64,000 nucleotides of DNA, from NCBI RefSeq assembly GCF_022899355.1, contig NZ_JALJCK010000015.1:1-64000 (forward strand), given 5' to 3'. This document shows positions 43,703 to 51,944 of this stretch, piece by piece. The DNA comes from Shinella yambaruensis. GTDB taxonomy: Bacteria; Pseudomonadota; Alphaproteobacteria; Rhizobiales; Rhizobiaceae. The notes under the pieces are model-generated. The model made no database searches. It saw nothing but the letters and a program-made list of their open reading frames with translations, and was not told the origin of the DNA. How positions within the stretch are numbered: the stretch's first letter is position 1; each line of letters starts with the position of its first letter. Position numbers and translations under genes: made by a program.

Positions 43703-45103
43703 TCATCTCGTCCGCTTCGTCTTGCGGACGAGGGTGGCGATATCGATACCGAGCGCCTTGGCGGCGCTTCTCTTGCTTCCATGCTCTGCGATGGATTTTT
43801 CCAGGACCCAGCTTTCGAAGGCCTGCACCAAGTCCCGGAAACTCGCCGGCGCGGTCTCCCCGCCGCTGGCCGAGGGAGCGGGGGAAGGACGCGGCGCGGC
43901 ATCCGGGGCCACGATGAAATGTTCGGCGAGCGCAATATCCTCGGTGCTCGCCGCCGCGCGCTCGAGGATGTTGGTCAGCTCGCGCACATTGCCCGGATAG
44001 GCATGGGCGGCGAGCCGCTTCGTGAAGGCCGGGGAAAGCTGCAAGGCCGGCGTGCGCCCGGCATTCAGCCTGCGCAGGACATGTGCCGTCAGCGCGGTGA
44101 CGAGCTCCGGCTGGTCGCGCAGCGTCGGCAGCTCCAGCGTTACGACGGCGATGCGGTAATAAAGGTCGCGGCGAAAAGCGCCGCTCTCGATCAGGTCCGG
44201 CAGCCCGGCATTGGTGGCGGTGACGAGGCTGATGCGCGCCTTGCGCCGCTGCATCGAGCCGAGGCGGCTGAAAGTCTGGCTTTCGAGAAAGGCGACGAGC
44301 TTCATCTGGGAGACGGGCGAAAGATCCGTCACCTGGTCGAGGAAGAGCGTGCCGCCATCGGCGGCCTCCACGAAACCGAGCTTGCCGCGCGTCGACGTAT
44401 CCAGCGCCGAACCCGGCTCGATGCCGAACATCTCCGCGTCGAACTGCGCGTCGGCCAGCATGCCGCAATTGACATGCACGAAGGGCGGGGCGTCGGGTGC
44501 GCCGGCCTTGCCGATGAAGCGGGCAAGCTCCGTCTTGCCCGTTCCGGTTTCACCGGTCAGGAGAACGGCGCTACCGCGCTCGATGGCGGTCGCCGCCCGG
44601 CGGGCGATGGTGCTGAGACGCGGCGTAAGAAGGGGACCGCCGCCGCCAGCGGCCGGCAGCGGCTCGGCCTCGAAGCGGAAATGGTCACTGCGCTCGTAGC
44701 CGCGGTGATGCCGGCCGGTCTCGCGCATCGTCAGAAGCGCGCCATAGGCGCCGCCGTCCGGGGTCCGCAGGATGCCGATCGAGGCGGTGACATTGCGCTG
44801 CGAATTGAGCGTGCCGGAGACCTCGATGCGCTTGAGCTGCCGCAGGGCGCTTGCGAGCTTCTGCACCAGGGTGCCGGCGGTCTTGGCGTGTTTTGCAAGG
44901 TCCGAGCCGACGAGGTCGCCGCGCGCGAGGTTGAGCAGCAGTTCGAGCTTGCCGTTGACGAGCTTGATGGTTCCGTCGGTTTCCAGAAGGGCGACGCCAT
45001 CGGGAAAGGCGTCGAGGAACGCGCCGAACTGCGGCTCGTCGATGAAGGCGGGGCGGAGGCGCCGCTGGCCGGGGGCGGTAAGGTCGTTGGCGTAGAATTT
45101 CAC
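43703..45103 (-). CDS. Atypical AAA+ enhancer-binding-type regulator (PAS-AAA+-Fis HTH), lacking GAFTGA
   Basis: A 466-aa regulator. Residues ~22-100 form a PAS domain (FLDAFPDGVALLETDGTIKLVN), then an AAA+ domain with Walker A (GETGTGKTELA) and a C-terminal Fis-type HTH (SKRSAAKALGIDIATLVRKTK). The sigma54-contact loop GAFTGA is replaced by GSALDT at 231-236. The Walker B motif reads FLDQV, with Gln257 where the hydrolytic Glu should be. It therefore probably does not activate sigma54 and may act as a TyrR-like repressor or activator. The GTG start overlaps the PAS-protein stop (GTGA). Confidence 0.8.
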   Translation of the reverse strand: MKFYANDLTAPGQRRLRPAFIDEPQFGAFLDAFPDGVALLETDGTIKLVNGKLELLLNLARGDLVGSDLAKHAKTAGTLVQKLASALRQLKRIEVSGTLNSQRNVTASIGILRTPDGGAYGALLTMRETGRHHRGYERSDHFRFEAEPLPAAGGGGPLLTPRLSTIARRAATAIERGSAVLLTGETGTGKTELARFIGKAGAPDAPPFVHVNCGMLADAQFDAEMFGIEPGSALDTSTRGKLGFVEAADGGTLFLDQVTDLSPVSQMKLVAFLESQTFSRLGSMQRRKARISLVTATNAGLPDLIESGAFRRDLYYRIAVVTLELPTLRDQPELVTALTAHVLRRLNAGRTPALQLSPAFTKRLAAHAYPGNVRELTNILERAAASTEDIALAEHFIVAPDAAPRPSPAPSASGGETAPASFRDLVQAFESWVLEKSIAEHGSKRSAAKALGIDIATLVRKTKRTR

Positions 45104-46269
45104 GAAATGGCCTCCTGCGTGGAACCCCGCGCCCTGCGGCGGCTCTTGCGCCGGGCGGTCAGCACATAGCGGCGCATCTCGCCTTCGATGCGTGCGGCCC
45201 GGAAGCGCCAGACATCCCGGCTTGCATCGGCGGCGATGACGGCAAGGTCGCACTCGCCGTCGCTGTCCTCGCCGGCAAGGGCCGCCTGCCGGAGCTTGTC
45301 GAGGGCGTGGCGCGTTTCGATGAACTGCTGCAGCGGGCGACCGAGAACCTGTTCGGCGGTGCGTCCCCAGACGCTTTCCGCCGCCGGATTGGCTGCCAGG
45401 AGCAACCCGTCCTCGGAGATGACGAGGATCGGATCCGGGACGGCGCTCAAGATGTCCTGCATCGTGTCGGCGCGGTCGGCGAGCTGCTGCTCACGCTGGC
45501 GGTGCGCACCGATGTCGCGCGTCGTGCCCCAGAGGCGCACGAGGAAGCCGTCCTTGATCGCGGCACGGAAATCGTTCTCGACCAGCATCTCGCTGTCGTC
45601 ATGCCGGCGGTCGACGGCGGCGGCGCGGTCGAGCCGGTAGCCGGCGCGCACGAGATCGCGCACCATGCGGCGGTTGATCTCGGTTGCGGGGAAATAGCGC
45701 GAGACCGGCTGGACGTTGAAATCGAGCCCCTCGGGCACGCGATAGAGCCGCGCCATCGCCTCGTTGCAGGCACGCCACCGGCTCTGGTTGGAGAAGATGC
45801 GCTCGACGATCTCGTCTTCGGCCAGTGCGGTATCGACCGGCTCGAGGAATTCGATGCACCAGCAGGCCTCCGTCGCCGCGCCGATCATTTGTGAAAGGAT
45901 CTCCACGCGCTCGGCAAGCTCTGGTCCGATGCCGAGCACGCTTTCCGGCAGCGGCTGCTTGATGACGGCGATCCCGCGGGCCGGATCGGGAACCACGGTG
46001 GCGATCATGGGGACTTCGCTATATTGCGGCGAATTCACCCAGACGGCGAGCCCGGAGGCGAACGGCTGGCCTTCGCGGGCGAGGCCGCGCAGCATCTGTG
46101 CCGAGGTGCTGCTGTAGATGCGCTCCAGCGGCAGGCTTTCCTTTTCCTCGAGCGAGATGGCGAGTTCGCGCGCTTCCGCCGCGTTGACGGCGCAGATACG
46201 GCCGTCGCCGTCGATCCAGTCGACCAGCAGGGCGTCGAAATGGGCGGTGCCTGGCACATGTATCTTCAT
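45100..46269 (-). CDS. PAS-domain sensor-like protein without output domain
   Basis: A 389-aa soluble protein. A C-terminal PAS domain is clear (MQDILSAVPDPILVISEDGLLLAANPAAESVWG, then QVLGRPLQQFIET), and the middle (~130-260) looks like a second PAS fold (SNQSRWRACNEAMARLYRVPEG, LVRLWGTTRDIGAHR). The N terminus begins VDWIDGDGRICAVNAAEARELA, a possible third. No kinase, GGDEF, HTH or membrane segment is present. Overlapping start/stop with the AAA+ gene suggests the two proteins work together, the PAS protein sensing the signal for the regulator. It is the first gene of the Pot operon. Confidence 0.75.
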   Translation of the reverse strand: MKIHVPGTAHFDALLVDWIDGDGRICAVNAAEARELAISLEEKESLPLERIYSSTSAQMLRGLAREGQPFASGLAVWVNSPQYSEVPMIATVVPDPARGIAVIKQPLPESVLGIGPELAERVEILSQMIGAATEACWCIEFLEPVDTALAEDEIVERIFSNQSRWRACNEAMARLYRVPEGLDFNVQPVSRYFPATEINRRMVRDLVRAGYRLDRAAAVDRRHDDSEMLVENDFRAAIKDGFLVRLWGTTRDIGAHRQREQQLADRADTMQDILSAVPDPILVISEDGLLLAANPAAESVWGRTAEQVLGRPLQQFIETRHALDKLRQAALAGEDSDGECDLAVIAADASRDVWRFRAARIEGEMRRYVLTARRKSRRRARGSTQEAIS

Positions 46270-46601
46270 TCTTCATCCCGATCCGAAGGAAACCCTCATC
46301 GCGAGGGCCGCGCCAGAAGACACGGGCAATCCCGTCACAATCGCAGCCGGAAGCAACCCTTAATCGAAAGGGAAGCGAGAAAATGCGCCGGAATACCTTC
46401 GGAAATGCGCAGAACTGCAGCATTCGCTGCGGTGTTGCGCAATGTCGCAGTCCCGCTCAACGCGCTCTGTCCGGCCGCACAGATTGAATGCAGGACATTA
46501 CTGACAAGCACGTCGCCGCAGCGGCCGCGATATCCCGAGGCCGCCAGTCCCCTCGGCCCCGCCTTTGAAGACGAGGGTCTGACGGTGCTGGACAAGCAAG
46601 G
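46270..46601. other. Intergenic region upstream of the PAS gene, with a dyad element
   Basis: About 330 bp without a convincing gene on either strand. It should hold the promoter for the PAS/AAA+/Pot operon. A 21-bp near-palindrome at 46404-46424 (arms AATGC.GCAG and CTGC.GCATT) and a GCAGC...GCTGC repeat (46417-46430) overlap each other and could be the operator for the Fis-type regulator. I find no convincing sigma54 promoter. Confidence 0.4.
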
Positions 46602-46640
46602 TGTAACACTATAACACAGCATTGTTACGTTATTACATTA
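46602..46640 (+). promoter_or_regulatory. AT-rich inverted-repeat region, possible Zur box
   Basis: Just before the AztD-like gene, GTAACA (46603-46608) and TGTTAC (46623-46628) form a perfect inverted repeat, overlapped by ACTATAACACA and TGTTACGTTATTACA. The AT-rich TATAACA/TGTTA character fits Fur/Zur-family sites of alphaproteobacteria. Zinc control of an AztD homologue is expected; the exact box is not certain. Confidence 0.4.
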
Positions 46641-46652
46641 ATAGGAGATTGC

Positions 46653-47882
46653 ATGTTCCGCTCCGGTTCCGGCGTCCTTTTCGCCACCACCATCCTCGCG
46701 ACCCTCACCTTTCCATTGGCAGCCCATGCCGAAGAAGAGCAGAAGGAGACCTGGCGGCTGTTCGTCGCCGATCACACCCAGCCCGTGGTTCGCGCCATCG
46801 ATCTGGGCACGGACAAGGAAATCGGCCGCTTCGACCTGACTGGCTATGCCGCGCTGTCCCTGAGCGACACGGGACGCACGGTTTTCGCCGTCCAAGGTGA
46901 CCAGAACGTGGTCCACGCGATCGACACCGGCATTGCGCTCTCGGACCATGGCGAACATCGGGACATCGAGATCACGGAGCCACGGCTTCTTGAAACGACG
47001 ATCACCGGCGAGAAGCCCGGCCATGTGGTGGCCCATGGCGATGATCTCGCAGTCTTCTACGATCGCGGCGGCAAGTTCGACCTCCTCCAGGAAAGTGCGC
47101 TGCTGGAAGGCAAGGCGGACCTGAAGCCCTATGACACGACTGCCGCGCATCACGGCGTCGCTGTCCCGATGGGCAACCACCTCCTCGTCTCCGTGCCGAA
47201 CATGGAGGCGACGGTTAAGGAAGGCGAACTGCCGCCCCGCCTTGGCCTGCGCGTACTGGACAGGGACGGCAGGCAGGTGGGCGATGTCGCGACCTGCACG
47301 GGCCTGCATGGAGAAGCGGCTTCGGCGCGCCTGGTGGCTTTCGGCTGCGCCGAGGGCGTACTCGTTGCCCGCCCGGGGGGCATGGATGGCCCGAAGCTGG
47401 AAATGCTCGCCTATGGCGGCACGCTGCCGGAGGGCAAGGTATCCACCCTGCTCGGCGGCACCTCCATGCAGTTCTTTCTGGGGAACTATGGAGAAGACAA
47501 GGTCGTCCTCATCGACGCCGATGCCAAGGAACCCTACCGCCTCGTCGAGCTGCCGCTTCGGCGGGTCGATTTCATCCTCGATCCCGCCAAGCCCCGTAAC
47601 GGCTATATCCTGACAGAAGACGGCAAGCTCCATCTGCTGGACGTCGTGGATGGCGTGATCACCAGATCCGAGACCGTCACCGAGCCCTACAGCAAGGACG
47701 GGCATTGGCGCGACCCGCGCCCGCGCCTGGCGGTTGCCGGGAACCATATTGCGATTACCGACCCGCGCAAGAGCCTGGTGCGTCTCGTCGATCCAGAGAC
47801 ATTGAAGGAGACCCGCACCATCGCTGTCGAAGGGCAGCCCTTCGCGATCGTCGCCGCCGGCGGATCGGGCGCGTCTCACTGA
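46653..47882 (+). CDS. aztD: AztD-like periplasmic zinc metallochaperone
   Basis: A 409-aa exported beta-propeller. A signal peptide ends at AAHAEEEQ; repeated blade motifs follow (VVRAIDLGTDKEIGRFDLTGYAALSLSDTGRTVFAVQ, NVVHAIDTG, LVDPETLKETRTIAV). Histidine-rich spots DHGEHRDIE, TAAHHGVAVPM and a Cys pair (CTGLHGEAASARLVAFGC) fit zinc binding and a disulfide. In Paracoccus, AztD passes zinc to the AztC binding protein of the AztABC importer. Here no aztABC is adjacent, so it is an orphan in this window. ATAGGAG precedes the ATG. Confidence 0.78.
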   Translation: MFRSGSGVLFATTILATLTFPLAAHAEEEQKETWRLFVADHTQPVVRAIDLGTDKEIGRFDLTGYAALSLSDTGRTVFAVQGDQNVVHAIDTGIALSDHGEHRDIEITEPRLLETTITGEKPGHVVAHGDDLAVFYDRGGKFDLLQESALLEGKADLKPYDTTAAHHGVAVPMGNHLLVSVPNMEATVKEGELPPRLGLRVLDRDGRQVGDVATCTGLHGEAASARLVAFGCAEGVLVARPGGMDGPKLEMLAYGGTLPEGKVSTLLGGTSMQFFLGNYGEDKVVLIDADAKEPYRLVELPLRRVDFILDPAKPRNGYILTEDGKLHLLDVVDGVITRSETVTEPYSKDGHWRDPRPRLAVAGNHIAITDPRKSLVRLVDPETLKETRTIAVEGQPFAIVAAGGSGASH

Positions 47883-47898
47883 GCCCATTTTGCGGGTG

Positions 47899-47924
47899 GG
47901 AGTGCCGGCTGGTGCCGGCACTCC
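47899..47924. terminator. Strong hairpin between convergent genes
   Basis: GGAGTGCCGGC and GCCGGCACTCC form a perfect 11-bp stem with a TGGT loop, 17 bp after the aztD stop and before the convergent kinase gene. No T tract follows, but position and stem strength suggest a bidirectional transcription stop. Confidence 0.6.
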
Positions 47925-48023
47925 GTCAAGGGACAGGCTTCGCCGGGCCTGCTGACCGCCATTTCCAAGATCGACAGGCCGAGTCCGTGTTGTATCGCAG
48001 TCGCATCCACCGTCACCGTCCGG

Positions 48024-49046
48024 TCAGGTGCCGCTGCGCGGCCCCCAATGCCGGGCAAGCGAAAGACATTCGCGCCAGAACAGCATGGCCCCCGTCGTCG
48101 ATACGCTGCGCAGCGAGACGGCGGCGGCGGCGTGGGCGAGTTCGAGGCATTGGACCAGGGGCCACTCCTCGTGAAGGCCGTAGAGCATGCCGGCCGCAAA
48201 GGCGTCGCCCGCACCGTTCGCGCCCCTGATCTCCGCCTCCGGAATGGCGACCGAGGGCAGGATCGCGCTTTCTCCCGTGCGGGTGATGGCGATGGCGAAG
48301 GCGGGGCAGTGCACGGTCACCAGTTTCAACGCGCCGCGCTGCAAGACGGCATGTGCGGCGCGCAGGCAGGCGTCCTTGTCGGATGTGCCGTCCAGGATGG
48401 TCTCGACACCGGCGATCGCCCCGATCTCCATGTCGTTGACGATCAGGAAGTCGAGATGCGGCAGGCAGGGTGCGACGAGCCGGGCCATCAGGCCGCGGTC
48501 GATGCTCGCCAGCTCCAGGTTGGTCTGAAGCCCTGCCGCGCGTGCCTTCTTCAACACCGCCACCCAGCCGTTCGGCTCGTCTTGCCAGGGCGCGTCGAGA
48601 ATGCGGTGCACGCCCGGCAGACCGAGATGCAGGTAGCGCATGCGCGTTTCGGAAAAGTCGAAATGGTCCGGCGTCAGCAGCGCCCCGGTTCCGGCGTGGA
48701 AGATGTGGGTGCGCCGATGCGAGCGCAGCGAGACATAGGCGTCGCAGAATTGCGTGGCGGCGTCGGGCGTCACCGCCATCCGGCGCGTGTCGATACCCGC
48801 TGCGGCGGCCGTCTCCCTGAGGTAGCGACCGTCGTCGTCATCCCCGACGAGGCCGATCGTCTCGACGGGGATACTCGGATCGAGGCGTTTGATGTCGAGT
48901 GCCAGGTTGCAGCTCGAACCGCCGCCGTGGCGCTCCTCCTCGAAGAGCTCGGCGAGGCCGTCCTCGCCCGGCCAGTGGCTGACCGTGCGATTGTAGTCCG
49001 CGCACCAGGTTCCGCCGGTGAGGATGCCCCGCCGTCCGCCCGTCAT
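48024..49046 (-). CDS. PfkB-family carbohydrate kinase
   Basis: A 340-aa ribokinase-family kinase. It shows ILTGGTWCADYNRTV, the glycine-rich substrate loop RHGGGSSCNLALDIKRL, LDFLIVNDMEIGAIAGV and the C-terminal signature GANGAGDAFAAGMLYG with the catalytic Asp. Its start overlaps the aldolase stop by 4 nt (ATGA). With the aldolase and ribose-type importer it should form a route of import, phosphorylation and retro-aldol cleavage. The sugar is unknown. Confidence 0.83.
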   Translation of the reverse strand: MTGGRRGILTGGTWCADYNRTVSHWPGEDGLAELFEEERHGGGSSCNLALDIKRLDPSIPVETIGLVGDDDDGRYLRETAAAAGIDTRRMAVTPDAATQFCDAYVSLRSHRRTHIFHAGTGALLTPDHFDFSETRMRYLHLGLPGVHRILDAPWQDEPNGWVAVLKKARAAGLQTNLELASIDRGLMARLVAPCLPHLDFLIVNDMEIGAIAGVETILDGTSDKDACLRAAHAVLQRGALKLVTVHCPAFAIAITRTGESAILPSVAIPEAEIRGANGAGDAFAAGMLYGLHEEWPLVQCLELAHAAAAVSLRSVSTTGAMLFWRECLSLARHWGPRSGT

Positions 49047-50074
49047 CTGCTCTCTTCCGGCTTGAGCACGGCTTCCGTGACGACGTTGTCTGCGGAGAGA
49101 TCGCGCAGCGGCTTGATCCCGTCCCTGGAAAGGCTCGCGTGATAGGCCTTCACTGCCTCCGACGGAGAGATCGACCCGGACGCGACCTCACGCATGAAAC
49201 GCACCATCGCCAGCGGATCCTCGGCGAGGTTGATCTTGCGCCCGAACAGCGCGACGCGGGCGCCGAACCGTTCGGCCTGGTGGAGAAGCTCGAAGCAGTC
49301 ACGCGTCGTGCCCGCGCCACCGCCGAGGACGCCGACGATGACACTCGGATCATAGGCGGCGAGCTCGTCCAGCGCCTTGGCGCCGTTGAACGGGATTTTC
49401 AGGAACTGTGGCCGGTCCGCCTTGGTGACACCGGCGAGGCAGCGCATCAACACGTCGTTGACGTAGTGTGGAACCAGCTCGGGATCGATGCCGCACGCCA
49501 CATTTGGATTGAACACTTCGAGGAAGTATTTGAAATTGTTGCGTGCCGCATCCTCGCGGAACCAATGGAAGGCTTCCAGCGCCTCATAGTCGCGGTCGAG
49601 ATCGTTGTTGAAGGTGATGGAATAGAGGCCGAGATCCGTACCCGTTATCGGCGCGCCGGGCGCGGGATCGATCGTGCCGGTGGCGACGCGCGAAAGCGAG
49701 GCCGTGCGGAACGGACGCGAGGGCTGTTTTGAATAGGTCGCGCCGCGGCAGACCCAGACGTCCGTCGTGTCGTTGGCGCGGATCGCCGGCTTGACGGCGC
49801 TGCCCCTGAAGACGCCCATATCCTTCAGCGCCTCCATGTTGGAGGCGGAGGTGAGCATGATGTCGACGATGTCCTGCTCGACGATGGCGCGGATGTTCTC
49901 CAGGAATTCCGGGCGGGTATAGTGGCGCGACCAACTGCCGTCCTTCGCGCGCTTCGGCCCGCAGGAGGTGATGGACGGCCCCATGTCGCCGTCCTTGGCG
50001 TCGGCGATGATGAAATCGCTGCGGGTGTAGTTTCCGGCGCGGATGCGCGCGAGCTTCTGGTCGAGGCGGTACAT
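49043..50074 (-). CDS. Class I aldolase (DeoC/LacD/FbaB superfamily)
   Basis: A 343-aa TIM-barrel protein. LKIPFNGAKALDEL carries the likely Schiff-base lysine. VIVGVLGGGAGTTRDCFELLHQA and VALFGRKINLAED are the phosphate-binding ends of strands 7 and 8, as in class I aldolases of phosphorylated ketoses. The N terminus (DFIIADAKDGDMGPSITSCGPKR) resembles uncharacterised aldolases paired with PfkB kinases. It would cleave the phosphorylated sugar from the overlapping kinase gene into a triose phosphate and an aldehyde. Confidence 0.72.
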   Translation of the reverse strand: MYRLDQKLARIRAGNYTRSDFIIADAKDGDMGPSITSCGPKRAKDGSWSRHYTRPEFLENIRAIVEQDIVDIMLTSASNMEALKDMGVFRGSAVKPAIRANDTTDVWVCRGATYSKQPSRPFRTASLSRVATGTIDPAPGAPITGTDLGLYSITFNNDLDRDYEALEAFHWFREDAARNNFKYFLEVFNPNVACGIDPELVPHYVNDVLMRCLAGVTKADRPQFLKIPFNGAKALDELAAYDPSVIVGVLGGGAGTTRDCFELLHQAERFGARVALFGRKINLAEDPLAMVRFMREVASGSISPSEAVKAYHASLSRDGIKPLRDLSADNVVTEAVLKPEESR

Positions 50075-50097
50075 GTCTTGCTCCGTTCGGGACAGGG

Positions 50098-50865
50098 TCA
50101 GGCGGTTGCCGCGCCGGTCATGATGGCGACGACGTCGTTCATGGAATGGGTTTTGGGGGTGACCACGGCCGCGCGCCGGCCAAGGCGCATGATGTGGATG
50201 CGGTCGGCGATGTCGAAGACGTTCGGCATGTTGTGGCTGATCAGGGCGACGGGCAGGCCGCGGTCGCGGATCGAGCGGATGAGCTCCAGCACCTGCCCCG
50301 TCTCGCGCACGCCGAGCGCCGCGGTCGGCTCGTCCATGATGACGAGCTTGCGGGCAAAGAGCGCCGCGCGCGCGACGGCGACGCCCTGCCGCTGGCCGCC
50401 CGACAGCGACTCCACCGGATTGTCGATCGCCGGCAGGCGGAACTTCAGCTCGCCCATGGCGCGGCGGGCCTCCTCGCGCATGCGCGTCTTGTCGAGGCGG
50501 CGGAAGAGGCGGCCGAGCAGGCCCGGCGCGCGCAATTCGCGACCGAGGAAGAGATTAGCGGCGATGTCGAGCGCAGGAGCGACGGCGAGGTCCTGGTAGA
50601 CCGTCTCGATGCCGGCATGGCGCGCGTCGAGCGGCCCCTTGAAATGCACCGGCGCGCCATCGAGCAGGATGTCGCCGCTGGTCGGGTGCACGGCTCCGGT
50701 CAGTGTCTTGATGAGCGTCGACTTGCCGGCGCCATTGTCGCCGACGACGGCGAGGATCTCGCCGGCGCGAAGCTCGAAGTCGACGCCGTCGAGCGCGGTG
50801 ACATGGCCGTAGGTCTTCACCACGTTGCGCGCTTCGAGAACGACATGCGGGGGATTGTCGGCCAT
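50098..50865 (-). CDS. Sugar ABC transporter ATP-binding protein, single-domain
   Basis: A 255-aa ATPase with Walker A (GDNGAGKSTLIKTL), Q loop (VYQDLAVAP), signature LSGGQRQGVAVARA, Walker B (LVIMDEPTAALGV) and switch His in ISHNMPNVF. One ABC domain only, as in FrcA-type systems and the other ribose-type importer of this window. Its ATG shares a base with the permease stop (TGATG). Confidence 0.88.
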   Translation of the reverse strand: MADNPPHVVLEARNVVKTYGHVTALDGVDFELRAGEILAVVGDNGAGKSTLIKTLTGAVHPTSGDILLDGAPVHFKGPLDARHAGIETVYQDLAVAPALDIAANLFLGRELRAPGLLGRLFRRLDKTRMREEARRAMGELKFRLPAIDNPVESLSGGQRQGVAVARAALFARKLVIMDEPTAALGVRETGQVLELIRSIRDRGLPVALISHNMPNVFDIADRIHIMRLGRRAAVVTPKTHSMNDVVAIMTGAATA

Positions 50866-51866
50866 CAGCTCTTCCTCCGGGACATCTGGTCGAGCGCGAC
50901 GGCGATGATGACGAGGATGCCGGTCACGAGATCCTGCCAGAGCGGGTCGATGCCGGCAAGCGTCAGGCCGTTGCGCAAAACGCCGACGATGAGCGCGCCG
51001 ATCAATGTGCCGATGAGCCCGCCGCGCCCGCCGAACAGGCTGGTGCCGCCGATCACCACGGCGGTGATGGAATCGAGGTTGGCGCTCTGCATGGCGTTCG
51101 GATCGGCATTGGGAATGCGCCCGAGCGCCAGCCAGGCGGCGATGCCGTAGATGAGGCCGGCGAGCACATAGACCGAGAGCAGGTGGCGGCGCACCGGAAT
51201 GCCGACGAGGCGGGCGGCCTCGGCATTGTTGCCGATGGCATAGGTGTGCCGGCCCCATTTCGTCTGGTTCAGGAGATACCAGACAGCGGCGTAGAGCGTG
51301 AACATGATCAGCACGCCATAGGTCAGCACGAAGCCGCCGAGCTTCATCGTGTTGCCCGTCCAGGCGAGGAAGGGGTCACGCACCGGAAAGGCGCCGCCTT
51401 CCGAGATCAGCCGCAGCGCGGCGGTCAGGATGCCGAGAATGCCGAGCGTGACGATGAAGGGCGGCAATCTCAGGCCGGACACGAGGCCGCCCGCCGCAAG
51501 GCCGGCAGCCGTGCAGAGCAGGATGGCAAAACCCATGGAGAGCACGGGATCGTAGCCCAGATTGACCAGCTTGCCGGCGACGATGGTGCCGAGCACGCAG
51601 ATGGCGCCCACGGCAAGGTCGATGCCGGCGGTCAGGATCACCAGCGTCTGGCCGATCGCCAGAACGCCGATGATGACCGTCTGCTGCAGGATGATCGACA
51701 GGTTGTGCGTGGCGAGAAAGCGGGGATTGGTCAGCGCGAAGATCACGCAGAAGCCGAGAAGGACCAGAAGCGGGCCCACCGAGGGCGTCCCCAGGATGCG
51801 GGCCTTCAGGCTCCGCGGCGTCTCGGCGTCGGAAACGGTGGCTGTGTTCATGGGCATCCCGTGCAT
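50865..51866 (-). CDS. Ribose-type sugar ABC transporter permease
   Basis: A 333-aa RbsC-family permease with about eight to ten helices. AIGQTLVILTAGIDLAVGAICVLG, the cytoplasmic YAIGNNAEAARLVGIPVRRH and LDSITAVVIGGTSLFGGRGGLIG are diagnostic. The exact start is uncertain: ATGs at 51866, 51857 and 51851 all lie in frame with weak ribosome-binding sites. It sits 78 bp after the binding-protein gene. Confidence 0.87.
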   Translation of the reverse strand: MHGMPMNTATVSDAETPRSLKARILGTPSVGPLLVLLGFCVIFALTNPRFLATHNLSIILQQTVIIGVLAIGQTLVILTAGIDLAVGAICVLGTIVAGKLVNLGYDPVLSMGFAILLCTAAGLAAGGLVSGLRLPPFIVTLGILGILTAALRLISEGGAFPVRDPFLAWTGNTMKLGGFVLTYGVLIMFTLYAAVWYLLNQTKWGRHTYAIGNNAEAARLVGIPVRRHLLSVYVLAGLIYGIAAWLALGRIPNADPNAMQSANLDSITAVVIGGTSLFGGRGGLIGTLIGALIVGVLRNGLTLAGIDPLWQDLVTGILVIIAVALDQMSRRKS

Positions 51867-51944
51867 CAGGTTTTGCGCGGCCGGTCGCCCGGTCGGGACC
51901 GCGGCGGCGCGTGGCCACGCACGGTCCCGCCGGGAGGTAGAGGA

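Noticed and set aside
43703-45103. Standard sigma54-dependent activator
   Set aside because: The sigma54-contact loop GAFTGA and the Walker B Glu are both replaced, and I found no convincing -24/-12 promoter upstream.
46488-46570. 26-codon frame upstream of the aztD promoter
   Set aside because: No ribosome-binding site and no similarity to a known leader peptide; length alone is not evidence.
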